From: Psychrobacillus psychrodurans
GTDB taxonomy: Bacteria > Bacillota > Bacilli > Bacillales_A > Planococcaceae
Strand: one strand, 5' to 3'
NCBI RefSeq assembly: GCF_027563345.1
Contig: NZ_JAMKBK010000014.1
Length of the DNA: 64,000 nt
Part shown: piece after piece, positions 52,762 through 61,703 of the stretch
Position numbering within the stretch: position 1 is the first letter of the stretch
Layout of the letters: each line of letters begins with the position of its first letter
The notes under the pieces: generated by a model
The model's database searches: none
Told to the model about the DNA's origin: nothing
The model's input: only the letters and a program-made list of their open reading frames with translations
Made by a program: the position numbers and the translations under genes

Positions 52762-53645
52762 TTTACAGCCACCTTCGTATCATAGTAGTTCATAAAAATA
52801 TCTTCTAAGCTTTGACTAATAATACTTATATTTATAACGTTAAATTTAGATAATTCCTCTATTAACTCATTGTAATCACCTTGGACCACAATGCGAACAA
52901 CATTGTCATTAGTGTTTTCAATGATTAAATTAGATTCTTTAATTTTTTCTACATCATTTTTATTCTCAAGAGTAATATCATAGATTTTTCGTTGCATATA
53001 TTGCAGGTCATTGATGTTTTTAACAGTCACAATCCTTCCATCCTTAATAATGGCAGCTCTATCACAGGTCCTCTCTATTTCTGCAAAACTGTGAGAAGAC
53101 ATAATAAATGTTTTCCCTTTTGCTTTTTCTTCTAAAACAAGATCGATAAAGACTTTTTGCATTAAAGGATCTAATCCTGACGTTGGTTCATCTAATATAT
53201 ATATTTCAGGATTGTGCATGAATGTAACAACAATACCTACTTTCTGTTTCATCCCTTTTGACATTTTACGAAATGGTGTTTTAGGTTCTAATTGAAGCCG
53301 TTCAATTAATTCATTCCTCCTTTTCTTATCTTTTAATCCTTGCATACCTGCCATTAGATTAATAAATTCCAATCCGTTCATTCCATCCAAAAAAGAAATT
53401 TCTCCCGGTAAATAGCCTACTTTTTCTCTTGCTTTCTCTTGTTGTTCCCAAGTGTTAAACCCATGGATTATAGCAGTTCCTTTTTGTGGCTTCATGTACC
53501 CCATTAAATGACGAATTGTTGTGGATTTTCCTGCACCATTAGGTCCTAGAAATCCGAACACCTCTCCTTTTTCCACCTCAAAGGTTACATCAAATATTCC
53601 CCTTCCATTTGAAAATTGTTGGGTTAGACCTTGAATTTGTATCAT
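52758..53645 (-). CDS. ABC exporter ATP-binding protein
   Basis: ATG 53645 follows GGGGAGAGG. The 295-residue protein has Walker A FLGPNGAGKSTTIRHLMGYM, signature MSKGMKQKVGIV, Walker B EIYILDEPTSGLDPLM and the H-loop MSSHSFAEIERT. A C-terminal extension of about 80 residues is typical of multidrug/bacteriocin exporters of the CcmA type. It is coupled to the permease gene and to a tiny upstream ORF. Confidence 0.9.
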   Translation of the reverse strand: MIQIQGLTQQFSNGRGIFDVTFEVEKGEVFGFLGPNGAGKSTTIRHLMGYMKPQKGTAIIHGFNTWEQQEKAREKVGYLPGEISFLDGMNGLEFINLMAGMQGLKDKKRRNELIERLQLEPKTPFRKMSKGMKQKVGIVVTFMHNPEIYILDEPTSGLDPLMQKVFIDLVLEEKAKGKTFIMSSHSFAEIERTCDRAAIIKDGRIVTVKNINDLQYMQRKIYDITLENKNDVEKIKESNLIIENTNDNVVRIVVQGDYNELIEELSKFNVINISIISQSLEDIFMNYYDTKVAVK

Positions 53646-53827
53646 ATAACCTCTCCCCAAAAATGATATATTCTTAAAGATTTATTTTTTAAAACAATTA
53701 GAATAGAACTAGGTGTATAAACGAACGTTTTTGTGCCATTTACTTTCTCCCATAATTCTTTCAATGATATATATTCAACAACCCAAACCGCTTGAGGATT
53801 CATATTGAATAACATAATCTCTGACAA
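53642..53827 (-). CDS. Small hypothetical protein coupled to the ABC genes
   Basis: A 61-codon frame starts at TTG 53827 (or ATG 53815) and its TGA overlaps the ATG of the ATPase gene (ATATGA), suggesting translational coupling. The product ends SILIVLKNKSLRIYHFWGEVI, resembling the strand-rich end of a bacterial PH-like domain. The N-terminal part may be missing because a TAG lies just upstream in frame. It could be the 3' end of a longer gene. Confidence 0.4.
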   Translation of the reverse strand: MSEIMLFNMNPQAVWVVEYISLKELWEKVNGTKTFVYTPSSILIVLKNKSLRIYHFWGEVI

Positions 53828-54068
53828 AAGCTTCCTCTACCTTCTTTTGCTTGTTCCAACGTTTTAAATGATTTCATCCCTACAATTCCCCCCTACTAGA
53901 AATAATTCGATTCTAGTGTAGAAAATCCCTTCTCTAAAAATCTTTATCTCCGACTATGTTAGTATTACTATACTTCTCATTACCACTTAATAGGACCTCT
54001 TCCTTCAATCCGAACTTTACAACAAAAGTTCATTCTTGCTAATTCAAATAACTGCCGCTTTAGTTTCA
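53828..54068. other. Intergenic with repeat copy
   Basis: 54050-54075 contains AATAACTGCCGCTTTAGTTTCATTAA, a dispersed repeat copy. No gene was seen. Confidence 0.45.
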
Positions 54069-54203
54069 TTAATTTAGTGGCAATTCCCCTTCGTCAATAA
54101 TACTTTCTGCCGATGTCATTAAATAGAACTTAATTCCACTTCCTTGTTTTTTCAACAACTTCTCAATTTCTTCAGGGTCTGAATTCGATTTTATTCTCTT
54201 CAT
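54069..54203 (-). CDS. Possible short ORF or gene remnant
   Basis: A 44-codon frame (MKRIKSNSDPEEIEKLLKKQ…AESIIDEGELPLN) ends at TAA 54069. Its AAAAGGAAAA site is about 15 bases away, which is poor. Coding-like composition suggests a gene remnant. Family not recognised. Confidence 0.3.
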   Translation of the reverse strand: MKRIKSNSDPEEIEKLLKKQGSGIKFYLMTSAESIIDEGELPLN

Positions 54204-54263
54204 TGTAGTTAAATATTTTCCTTTTATATTTTAATCCAACCAAATTTTACTCCTGTTTTTCAT

Positions 54264-54295
54264 ACCTGCCGTCCTAGTTCAATCAGAAAAGAGAG
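54264..54295. repeat. Dispersed intergenic repeat copy
   Basis: ACCTGCCGTCCTAGTTCAATCAGAAAA followed by a short hairpin-like GAGAGCTG element. Confidence 0.5.
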
Positions 54296-54355
54296 CTGTA
54301 TTATTAACTCTTCTGTTTACTAAGCACCTCGCTAGTCAATTAATCAACTTCTTTT

Positions 54356-54583
54356 CTACTGAATATCATTTGAACCAAGTGCGTTCTCCTCACCTGCGAC
54401 TATGCTATAAGAAATATTAAGTTTATCCCAAACCCATGAATGAAAAATTCTATCAAGTTCTATTATTAATGCTTTTTCATCCATATTCTCATCAATACCT
54501 AATTTTTCAAAAGTCAATGTTTCTTTTGCCTCTGTTCCTTCATAATTTGTACTCCTAAAAGAAAAATGTACTGTTTTCCCCAT
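54356..54583 (-). CDS. Small hypothetical protein
   Basis: The 75-residue protein begins MGKTVHFSFRSTNYEGTEAK and ends in an acidic tail. It has GGGGAGA at good spacing before ATG 54583. It is predicted as a short beta-alpha protein without signal peptide. No family recognised; a real gene is likely from the ribosome binding site and codon pattern. Confidence 0.55.
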   Translation of the reverse strand: MGKTVHFSFRSTNYEGTEAKETLTFEKLGIDENMDEKALIIELDRIFHSWVWDKLNISYSIVAGEENALGSNDIQ

Positions 54584-54682
54584 TTGTATCTCCCCCTATA
54601 ATTAAATCTGCTATAATCGACTCAAATAAACAGTATAGATTAATCCCCTCACTAAACTAAACCTTTAGTTTTAGGCAATCAG

Positions 54683-54711
54683 AAAAAAACTTTACTCTTT
54701 ATGGAGTAAAG
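54683..54711 (-). terminator. Rho-independent terminator
   Basis: CTTTACTC (54690-54697) and GAGTAAAG (54704-54711) with a T7 run on the minus strand. Repeat-core traces (CCTTTAGTTTTAGG) lie next to it. Confidence 0.75.
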
Positions 54712-54900
54712 CTGCGCTCGTCAGATGAAAATTTTTTGTATAAAAATATTGTAATACCACAAATTACAGCTACTCATACAAATGTGAATAAGTATATACA
54801 CACCCTCATACAGCAAGTCACCAGATTGGACAATTAAAATAGTGAATATTTTGAGCTTGTAAATACCTAGTCCAAATTAGTACGACGTTAGTGAAATATT

Positions 54901-55593
54901 CTAAATGAATAACCCTTTCATATTTCCCTCTTCCATAACACCAGCTACTAAAGCTGGAATTTCCATTAAATCATTTACTACATAGTCAGCCTGAGCGCCT
55001 ATCCAGTGAATATCTTTCTTCCAGATACCTATCATTCCTACATTTTTAGCGCCTTGCACATCATTTTTTGGATGATCACCGATAAAAACGCATTCGTTTG
55101 GCAGCACACTAAGCTTCTCCACAGCACGTAAAAATATATGGGGATCTGGCTTTTTAATATCTTCCCATTCTGAAACCAAAATGACTTGAAAATAATCTTC
55201 TATTCCTAAAGCCTTTATATTATCCATTTGAAACCGGCCATATCCATTCGTAATCATCCCAATTAGCAACTTTCTTTTCTTTAATTCCTCTAGCATTAAT
55301 ATAAGATTATCAAAAGGAACACAACAAAACTTAAACTCATTCACATAATCTTCAAGCAGCTCTTCCCAAGTAACTTTAGTTAATCTAAACTCCTCTACTA
55401 ATTGCCGATATACTTTATCCTTCCATACGTACCCTCTACTATCTAGTTGTATAAACCTTGTTGTATACGTATCTTTTGGTATATGACCTATAAAATCAAA
55501 CAATCTCTCATATTGCTTATCGATGAAAACCTTTAACGACTCATCTCTATTCAGTAGCGTACCATCCAAATCAAACAGTACTGCTTTTATCAT
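54901..55593 (-). CDS. HAD-family hydrolase
   Basis: The 230-residue protein has HAD motifs AVLFDLDGTLLNRDES, GMITNGYG and VFIGDHPKNDVQGAKNVG with Lys in KKPDPHIF. The helical C1 cap lies at residues 20-90. It would dephosphorylate a small metabolite. GGGTGA precedes ATG 55593. It lies 14 bp after the membrane protein gene and may share its transcript. Confidence 0.88.
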   Translation of the reverse strand: MIKAVLFDLDGTLLNRDESLKVFIDKQYERLFDFIGHIPKDTYTTRFIQLDSRGYVWKDKVYRQLVEEFRLTKVTWEELLEDYVNEFKFCCVPFDNLILMLEELKKRKLLIGMITNGYGRFQMDNIKALGIEDYFQVILVSEWEDIKKPDPHIFLRAVEKLSVLPNECVFIGDHPKNDVQGAKNVGMIGIWKKDIHWIGAQADYVVNDLMEIPALVAGVMEEGNMKGLFI

Positions 55594-55607
55594 TATTATT
55601 CACCCTT

Positions 55608-56267
55608 TTATTTAGATTCTGTCACTAACTCTATCTCTTTCTTTGGAATTGTCAGCTTACTAACTACTTTTTTTATTTCGTTTCCAATAAAAATATACCC
55701 TATGATCATTACACCACCGAATACCCAGCTAGTAACCCTTAAATATATAAGCATGGAGCCATATGCGTCTACTCCATGTTTGTTTAGCAACCAGGATTTT
55801 ATTAATGCTAGAGTAATACCTCTCAGTACAAAAATTAATGTAAGTACTTGGAACCACCGTAATATCTCTTTTTTGAAATAAATCACTCTACTACTTTCTC
55901 GCGGATATCCTTGTAAATATGCCATATCCATCATAAAGTATAAGGGAAGCGGCTTTTTAATAAGCATTGATACTAAGAATACGCTGCTAAATGAAACTCC
56001 CACGAATACTTGATTCCATAGCATCCGCTCTGCAGTTCCTGACAGTATATCAACAACTGTTCCAACAAGTAGACTTAGTAATATAAAAATGCCCGTTATA
56101 TTATACTGACGATCTCTAACAAAATTTATGATCGTATAAATAAAACCAGGTGCTGTCGATAAAAGCATCGCCCAGTAATCACCTAGACTTTCTCTTCCAT
56201 ATGTCCAGATTGCAAACGGTAGCACCATATAGAATATGAGATCGAATAAGACAGTGTACTTTTTCAT
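55608..56267 (-). CDS. VC0807-type membrane protein
   Basis: The 219-residue protein has about six membrane helices with AMLLSTAPGFIYTIINFVRDRQ and a conserved ILSLLVGTVVDILSG core. This fits the VC0807/septation-protein-A-like group of uncharacterised membrane proteins. A good site precedes ATG 56267. Its stop is 14 bp from the HAD gene start. Confidence 0.65.
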   Translation of the reverse strand: MKKYTVLFDLIFYMVLPFAIWTYGRESLGDYWAMLLSTAPGFIYTIINFVRDRQYNITGIFILLSLLVGTVVDILSGTAERMLWNQVFVGVSFSSVFLVSMLIKKPLPLYFMMDMAYLQGYPRESSRVIYFKKEILRWFQVLTLIFVLRGITLALIKSWLLNKHGVDAYGSMLIYLRVTSWVFGGVMIIGYIFIGNEIKKVVSKLTIPKKEIELVTESK

Positions 56268-56360
56268 TCATATTCTCCTTCTAATTTTTTACCTAATCAA
56301 TTCTCCTTGAATAATCTTCCACATCTTCCTGACAAACTCCTTCTTTTTACTTCATACATA

Positions 56361-56393
56361 AAAACATCATCCACATTGAAAGGATGATGTTTT
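56361..56393. terminator. Bidirectional terminator
   Basis: AAAACATCATCC (56361-56372) and GGATGATGTTTT (56382-56393) form a perfect 12-bp stem, just after the yolD-type gene. Confidence 0.85.
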
Positions 56394-56402
56394 AGGTAAT
56401 TG

Positions 56403-56774
56403 CTATTCCAATATGGTGACGTCTACGATTTCATCAATATATAGCTCAAATGAGCGGAAAGGATCCTCTAGTTCGATTGTTCTTTTCCTCAAATCAATCC
56501 ATTGTATCGTACCGCGGTTATAGATAAACTCTCCCTCTTTCCACCGTTTTATTTTAATTTCAACATTTCTTTGCATTGCAAGTGCGATTTGATCCTGAAT
56601 AGCTTCATAATCAAACTCGTTTAAGCTTGGGCAAGGCTCTTTTTTTATCTCCTCACTGTACTCACGAAGCAATTTCACATGCTCAGGCAACATCATTGCT
56701 ACCCATTTCTTTGACCCACGATCCTGTAATCGAGATAAATCTAATTGGTTCCAATCATCTTCAAATTTAGCCAT
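56403..56774 (-). CDS. YolD-like protein, SOS-regulated
   Basis: The 123-residue protein has the YolD signature DRGSKKWVAMMLPEHVKLL and a C-terminal WYL/YolD beta barrel (IYNRGTIQWIDLRKRTIELE). YolD partners are usually encoded next to a Y-family DNA polymerase (UvrX/PolIV), but none is present here. A LexA box (GAACATTCGTTC) lies 35 bp upstream, so it is probably induced by DNA damage. Confidence 0.85.
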   Translation of the reverse strand: MAKFEDDWNQLDLSRLQDRGSKKWVAMMLPEHVKLLREYSEEIKKEPCPSLNEFDYEAIQDQIALAMQRNVEIKIKRWKEGEFIYNRGTIQWIDLRKRTIELEDPFRSFELYIDEIVDVTILE

Positions 56775-56808
56775 GTTATCACGTTCTTTCTTTTACACTT
56801 ATAATACA

Positions 56809-56820
56809 GAACATTCGTTC
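56809..56820. promoter_or_regulatory. LexA (DinR) box
   Basis: GAACATTCGTTC matches the Bacillus LexA consensus GAAC-N4-GTTC exactly and extends to AGAAC/GTTCT. It lies upstream of the yolD-type gene next to a TATTAT -10-like sequence. Confidence 0.8.
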
Positions 56821-56846
56821 TCATTTCAAGAGGGGATAAATGGCTA

Positions 56847-56877
56847 CAAAAAAGACGCACCCATGACAAGTGCGCCC
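56847..56877 (-). terminator. Rho-independent terminator
   Basis: GCGCAC/GTGCGT arms (one G-U) with loop TTGTCATGG and a T-tract on the minus strand, 10 bp after the LLM gene. Confidence 0.75.
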
Positions 56878-56886
56878 AATTGCTAG

Positions 56887-57879
56887 TTACATCAATTCTT
56901 TTGCGAGTAAACGATAGACATTCAAACGTTTTTCTTGTGAATGCGGAATACTACAAATCATTACTTCATCGAAGCCATAAATATCTTGCTCTTCCTGTAA
57001 AGTCTGAGCCACTTCTTTAGCAGAACCGACCAGATGAATTTTACGATTTTCTTGTATCATCATTCGATCCATTTCCGTCAATGGGTATTCCTGCGCTTCC
57101 TCTGGTGTCATCAATGGACGAATTTGCCCTTTCATAAGAGACAAACGAGAGATATCCTGCGGTAATGCTTGAAACTCAGCTTCTTCATTTGTTTCTGCAG
57201 CAGTGACAAGATAGGTAACATTAATCTCTGGCTTCTCCATTAAAGCAGATGGCGTAAAGTTTTTGCGGTACGTATCTAATATAGCTGGTGTCATACCACC
57301 TTGGAAAAATTGCGCAAAGGAATATCCGAGACCCATTCTGCCAGCTTGTACAGCACTATTACCAGTAGAACCAAGTAACCAAGCTTCTGGTAACACGATT
57401 TTAGAAGGTGTCGCGAGCGTTCTGTTATATAGGCTTTCTTCTGGAACTTCGTCATTAATCAGTTGCAGAGCAATCGCTAGTTTTTCATACATATTATTGA
57501 CCATTGGAGGACGTCCTTCCGAAAGGGCGTACATCGCATGATTATCTCCACCTGGAGCACGTCCAACACCGAAGTCGATACGACCTGGAGAAAGTGCACT
57601 CAGTGTTTTAAATACTTCGGCTAGCTTTAGTGGTGAATAGTGCATCATCATTACGCCACCTGTACCGATACGTAAATTTTTGGTTTTTGCGGCTAAGTGA
57701 GCTGCAATTACTTCCGGTGCCGAACTTGCAAACGCATCGGTTCCATGATGCTCGGCCATCCACATACGGTGATAGCCTAGTTCATCTGCTAAAATAGCCA
57801 GTTCTTCTGCTTTTTTTAATGCTTCCGCTGCTGTATTGCCAGTTGTGACTGGCGCTTGGTCTAGTACACTTAATTTCAT
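56887..57879 (-). CDS. LLM-class flavin-dependent oxidoreductase
   Basis: The 330-residue luciferase-like protein has RMWMAEHHGTDAFASSAPEV, GTGGVMMMHYSPLKLAEVF, GVGRAPGGDN and WLLGSTGNSAVQAG. It is a paralogue of the protein at 11483-12484 with the same architecture. FMNH2-dependent monooxygenase of unknown substrate. GGAAGGGAAG lies upstream of ATG 57879. Confidence 0.86.
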   Translation of the reverse strand: MKLSVLDQAPVTTGNTAAEALKKAEELAILADELGYHRMWMAEHHGTDAFASSAPEVIAAHLAAKTKNLRIGTGGVMMMHYSPLKLAEVFKTLSALSPGRIDFGVGRAPGGDNHAMYALSEGRPPMVNNMYEKLAIALQLINDEVPEESLYNRTLATPSKIVLPEAWLLGSTGNSAVQAGRMGLGYSFAQFFQGGMTPAILDTYRKNFTPSALMEKPEINVTYLVTAAETNEEAEFQALPQDISRLSLMKGQIRPLMTPEEAQEYPLTEMDRMMIQENRKIHLVGSAKEVAQTLQEEQDIYGFDEVMICSIPHSQEKRLNVYRLLAKELM

Positions 57880-58120
57880 CTATATATCTTCCCTTCCACA
57901 AATGCTCATTGAATACTTCACTATTCAAATGCTATCGAATAAAAAATAAAAAGTAAACGAAAGGGACTTGATAATAGTAAAATAAAGATTTGTCAGGACG
58001 CCTCTTGTTATTCTACTTTTTTTAATTTTAGGCTATGTTAAAGGTTGATTTAAAATACGTTTATAAAATGAGCTTAGATATGTTCTCCAAACTCATTTTA
58101 TTTTGATCTCCTTTTTTATT

Positions 58121-58228
58121 TAAACACCCGTTAGCCATCCATGTAGCGAAAAACCATCGCTACACCACAGAGAATGATCACGGAAAAACGGGTATAGGAT
58201 ACTATGGTTGGCGAAGAAGGTCGATGAA
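58121..58228. repeat. About 105-bp dispersed repeat, copy 2
   Basis: Homologous to 371-480 at roughly 70% by eye. This copy has a GTAGCG…CGCTAC hairpin (58143-58163). It sits in a 500-bp region without genes between the LLM and HIT genes; the rest of that region (57880-58381) shows nothing else. Confidence 0.5.
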
Positions 58229-58381
58229 CTATGTGCCATTGAGCCAGCCCGTTAATCTGTCTCCAACGACCGCGGTGCATCACAGAATTTAGCACTCATG
58301 TGAGATATTAACCTTTTATTTTACATATCTAATCTGATCTGTATTTATTAAGGTAAATGCAATATAAATTTTCATAATTGC

Positions 58382-58798
58382 TCACCTTTTTATTACATAA
58401 TTTATCCTTTTATTATCAGCACTTTTAAACATATACCTAATACCTTTACCCGCAAGTGGTTCATCTTCATACCTCGGTAATACATGAAAATGAGAATGAA
58501 AAATATGTTGTCCTCCAATCTCGCCACAATTCCATCCGAGATTATATCCTTGAGGTTGATACATTTCATCTAAGAATTTTTTTACATCATGAAGAAGTGT
58601 ATAGGTTGCATTCCATTCTTCTATCGTTAAGTCAAATGCAGTTTCCCTATGTTTTTTAGGTATAATTAGCCCAGCACCTTCAAGCTGAATACCTTTCTCT
58701 TGTGCTTGTTCTAACTGTAAAAACATACAATACTCGTTGCTTAAAATAACTTTTTGGGTTGGTTCTAATTCTAGATTACAAAATATACAATCTTTCAT
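58382..58798 (-). CDS. HIT-family protein
   Basis: The 138-residue protein carries the histidine triad QHIFHSHFHVLPRY and an N-terminal zinc-binding-like CIFCNLE. HIT proteins hydrolyse nucleoside phosphoramidates or dinucleotides such as AMP-lysine or Ap4A. AAGGAGAT precedes ATG 58798. Single gene. Confidence 0.88.
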   Translation of the reverse strand: MKDCIFCNLELEPTQKVILSNEYCMFLQLEQAQEKGIQLEGAGLIIPKKHRETAFDLTIEEWNATYTLLHDVKKFLDEMYQPQGYNLGWNCGEIGGQHIFHSHFHVLPRYEDEPLAGKGIRYMFKSADNKRINYVIKR

Positions 58799-58851
58799 TC
58801 AAATCTCCTTCTCCCAGTTCATATTTTCTATCTATATTTTAACCTTGTTAT

Positions 58852-58885
58852 AAACTAACCTGCCGAGTTAGCTCAACAAGAATAT
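58852..58885. repeat. Dispersed intergenic repeat copy
   Basis: ACTAACCTGCCGAGTTAGCTCAACAAGAA resembles the common core. Confidence 0.5.
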
Positions 58886-58937
58886 ATAAAGACTTACACA
58901 ATAATTGCATATTATATAAATTTGTGACAATAAATCA

Positions 58938-59225
58938 TTATTTCTTCCCTTTTCGTTCTAAAAGTATAGGTGCTATATTTAGTAAGATAGAAACAATTGT
59001 CAAAAACCATAATGCCCTTTCCATACCAGGTACTACATCCATTAAAGCTGTCCAATCTTCCACTTCTACCCAGACCGATACAAGACTGTATTCTGCACAG
59101 AGTGTTAATGCTGTAAATGATAATCCTATCGCCATAGCAAGCTTATAATCCTTTCCTGCTCTATACAAATAAAGATTTATAAATGTTGCTACTATTGCAA
59201 TAACCCCAAATATCATAAATAACAT
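58938..59225 (-). CDS. Small three-helix membrane protein
   Basis: The 95-residue protein has three membrane helices (LFMIFGVIAIVATFINLYLY, AMAIGLSFTALTLCAEYS, ALWFLTIVSILLNIAPILL) with an acidic loop (WVEVEDWTALMDVVPG). It ends in a Lys-rich tail. Ribosome binding site TTGGAGG precedes ATG 59225. Hypothetical; no family recalled with confidence. Confidence 0.65.
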   Translation of the reverse strand: MLFMIFGVIAIVATFINLYLYRAGKDYKLAMAIGLSFTALTLCAEYSLVSVWVEVEDWTALMDVVPGMERALWFLTIVSILLNIAPILLERKGKK

Positions 59226-59614
59226 TATTAACCTCCAATATATTTTTATTTTTGTCGTGTAATTATACTAATGTGTATCATCTCAGTTTTTTACAGTAAC
59301 TGCTCATTCCTTTTGTGATTCTTATTAAACAAACACCTGCTTTGTTAGTTTAAGTGATAACCTTCACACATTTTCTAGGTTAAAAAACACCCCTATTTTT
59401 CTCACTTTTAAAAAATCAGTACCCCTCTCATAGACTACACCACTTTTATAACATTCTTCACTAACTTTCCCTTTACTTTAATACGTTTGAAATGAATTAT
59501 GGTTCCAATTCTAAAAGAATTTTCCACTTTTCTGTAATTCTACTAAACTACCGCGTTAGTTGAATAAAAAATTATTTATTAAAATAGAAATCAGTCTATT
59601 GGATGTGAATGAAA
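59226..59614. other. Intergenic with two repeat copies
   Basis: 59328-59350 (ACCTGCTTTGTTAGTTTAAG) and 59543-59572 (TAAACTACCGCGTTAGTTGAA) are copies of the dispersed repeat. The second contains a small inverted repeat AACTA…TAGTT. No gene. Confidence 0.55.
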
Positions 59615-60208
59615 TCAGTATTTCTTCTCCAATAAGTTAATCAATTTTCCCTTTACATCAATCCATTCGGTATCCACGATGCTGTAAAATATATTGTCGT
59701 GAATAGTCCCATCTGCCTTAATCCTATGTTTACGAAATGTTCCTTCTTTTACTGCCCCTATTCGTTCAACTGCTCTTTGAGAGCGGATATTTTGTCCACT
59801 AATTGAAAATTGAACACGTAGTACCTTCAGTTCCTCAAAACAATATTGAAGCATTAAAAATTTACATTCTGTGTTTACTTTCGTTCTCCAAGCTGATGGA
59901 GTAAGCCAAGTCCATCCTATTTCAACATTACGATTGGCTGTATCTATGTCACCAATACGAGTTGTCCCTATTATTTCTCCTGATAATTTATCCTTTATTA
60001 TAAAAGGTAATTGCTTTCCATCATCTTTGTTTTGTACAGCTATCAATAATATTTGTTCTATATCATCAAATGTTTTAACTTCTCTCCAAGTATATTTCCA
60101 TATATCAGGGTTTTTTATAGCTTCATATACTTGTTCCTTATATTTCATCTCAAGAGGAAAAAGAGTGACTGTATCTCCTTCTAATATTATATTGGTATCA
60201 ATTTTCAT
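59615..60208 (-). CDS. GNAT-family acetyltransferase (RimJ/RimL-like)
   Basis: The 197-residue protein has RNVEIGWTWLTPSAWRTKVN with the family WLTPxxWRT pattern and NIRSQRAVERIGAVKEGTFRKHR at the C-terminus. The gap between the two matches RimJ/L acetyltransferases such as YwsA-type enzymes. Substrate unknown. Confidence 0.85.
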   Translation of the reverse strand: MKIDTNIILEGDTVTLFPLEMKYKEQVYEAIKNPDIWKYTWREVKTFDDIEQILLIAVQNKDDGKQLPFIIKDKLSGEIIGTTRIGDIDTANRNVEIGWTWLTPSAWRTKVNTECKFLMLQYCFEELKVLRVQFSISGQNIRSQRAVERIGAVKEGTFRKHRIKADGTIHDNIFYSIVDTEWIDVKGKLINLLEKKY

Positions 60209-60326
60209 AGTAATTTATCTCCTTTAACGAATAAACAGAATTTTTTTATAATTATATACAGTATCCTTTAGTGGTTCCCAAATAACTAATTTGCCATATT
60301 CCAAGATTAGCTTCCCCCAATATAAT

Positions 60327-60881
60327 CTACAATTGCTTTTTTATCTTTTTTACTCTGAGTACTAAATTGTCGAACGCTTCTTCCGCCTCATCTCGACGTC
60401 GTACAGTACAAATTACAGGATATGTAGGACAAAGTTGTATCAACTTCTCCTGTGCCATTTCGATAGGTAAATCACCATCTACCTTTGCATCCCAAAGTCC
60501 TTGCCTATTCTTATACGCAACAGCTTGAAAATCACTTTTCTCATCTCTGTTAAAATAGATATGCCAATGGCGGAAGTGTAAATGCTCTTCAATTTCCTTT
60601 GCATAATCACTATATGATGTTTTAATAAAAATAAGTTCCATCTCTTCTGTCACAAGAGTAGCAGGAATGTGTGCTTGACTTGGTAAATCTTCATTATCAT
60701 ATAGAGCACCAGCTAACAAATAAGCTAAGGTCTTCTTTGCATTTTGAATTGCCTCTTTTTTCGTGGGACCATAGCTTAGCGGAGTCTCCCACCCGTACTT
60801 TGAGAGCAATTTTGGGAAATGAATGCCGAAACCTTCTTCTTGCTTAATAAATGCTGGATATACTACATTTCCAAATGCCAT
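60327..60881 (-). CDS. HicB-like domain protein, stand-alone
   Basis: The first 75 residues resemble a HicB-type partial RNase H fold (VVYPAFIKQEEGFGIHFPKL, TKKEAIQNAKKTLAYLLAGAL). The C-terminal 100 residues (HFRHWHIYFNRDEKSDFQAV, GDLPIEMAQEKLIQLCPTYP) are not recognised. In TA systems HicB neutralises HicA, but no hicA-like gene adjoins, so it may have another role. AGGGGAGG lies before ATG 60881. Confidence 0.6.
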   Translation of the reverse strand: MAFGNVVYPAFIKQEEGFGIHFPKLLSKYGWETPLSYGPTKKEAIQNAKKTLAYLLAGALYDNEDLPSQAHIPATLVTEEMELIFIKTSYSDYAKEIEEHLHFRHWHIYFNRDEKSDFQAVAYKNRQGLWDAKVDGDLPIEMAQEKLIQLCPTYPVICTVRRRDEAEEAFDNLVLRVKKIKKQL

Positions 60882-60937
60882 ATCATCTACACCTCCCCTT
60901 TATTTATTAGTAAAACTTAGAGTTTTCTTCTTCAACC

Positions 60938-60985
60938 AATCTGCGCCGTTATTTCAATAAGAAAAAAGGGCTGCCTCAGCAACCC
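60938..60985 (-). terminator. Terminator joined to dispersed repeat
   Basis: GGGTTGC-TGAG-GCAGCCC stem (7 bp, one G-U) with T6 on the minus strand, continuing into TATTGAAATAACGGCGCAG, the repeat core. Confidence 0.75.
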
Positions 60986-61009
60986 GTGTTAGTTTAATAA
61001 GAATTATCC

Positions 61010-61414
61010 TTATTCAGGGTATTTTGAAGTGTAATACTCCACACCCTCTTCATCAACTATAATTCGTTCTCCAATTTTTCTAAACTCTAATGACAAACCA
61101 TCTTCCGCTGTAATATAATATCTATCTTTTTTTGTTTTAATTTTTACATTCTTATAGATTTTTTGAAGAGGTTTTTCAGTAGAATCCTCTAATTCAAAAA
61201 TTTTATCTATACTGGTTTTCTTTTCGGTATGGTCATAAGTAGTAAAAATCAGTAGTTCTTCATCATGAATTGAAATAATCTGTGAATACTTATTTTTAAA
61301 ACCACTTTCTTCAAAATCAGTTGCTTTTGCTTCGTATTGAATAACTTCTTCCGAACACGCTGTCAATAAAAAAATGAACGCAATGTTTATAAATAATAGA
61401 CCCCTCTTTTTCAA
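61010..61414 (-). CDS. Small lipoprotein
   Basis: TTG 61414 follows GGAGTGAA. The 134-residue protein has a lipoprotein signal peptide with lipobox LLTAC (Cys near residue 20). It continues with a beta-rich domain containing KIFELEDSTEKPLQKIYKNV. It would be attached to the outer membrane leaflet. No family recognised. Confidence 0.65.
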   Translation of the reverse strand: MKKRGLLFINIAFIFLLTACSEEVIQYEAKATDFEESGFKNKYSQIISIHDEELLIFTTYDHTEKKTSIDKIFELEDSTEKPLQKIYKNVKIKTKKDRYYITAEDGLSLEFRKIGERIIVDEEGVEYYTSKYPE

Positions 61415-61703
61415 CGCGATTCACTCCTCTCAACATGCATTGCTTTTTATTGCTTTTACGTATAAAAACTTAAATAGTTCCATTTTTTTCAATATTTCCA
61501 GTATCTCATCTTAACCTAAATTGCTTCGTTAGTTTAAGTGAACTGTCTCACAAACTTATCTAACAAATGATTTATCTCTGTTGGCTTTCTATCAACTTTT
61601 AATTCAATAAAGATGAAGCGAAACTTAACTATGGGACAAGCAAACTTGACTTACCAACTGTATCTCTCCAAACGAATGCTAAAGATGGATTAATTTTATT
61701 CCT

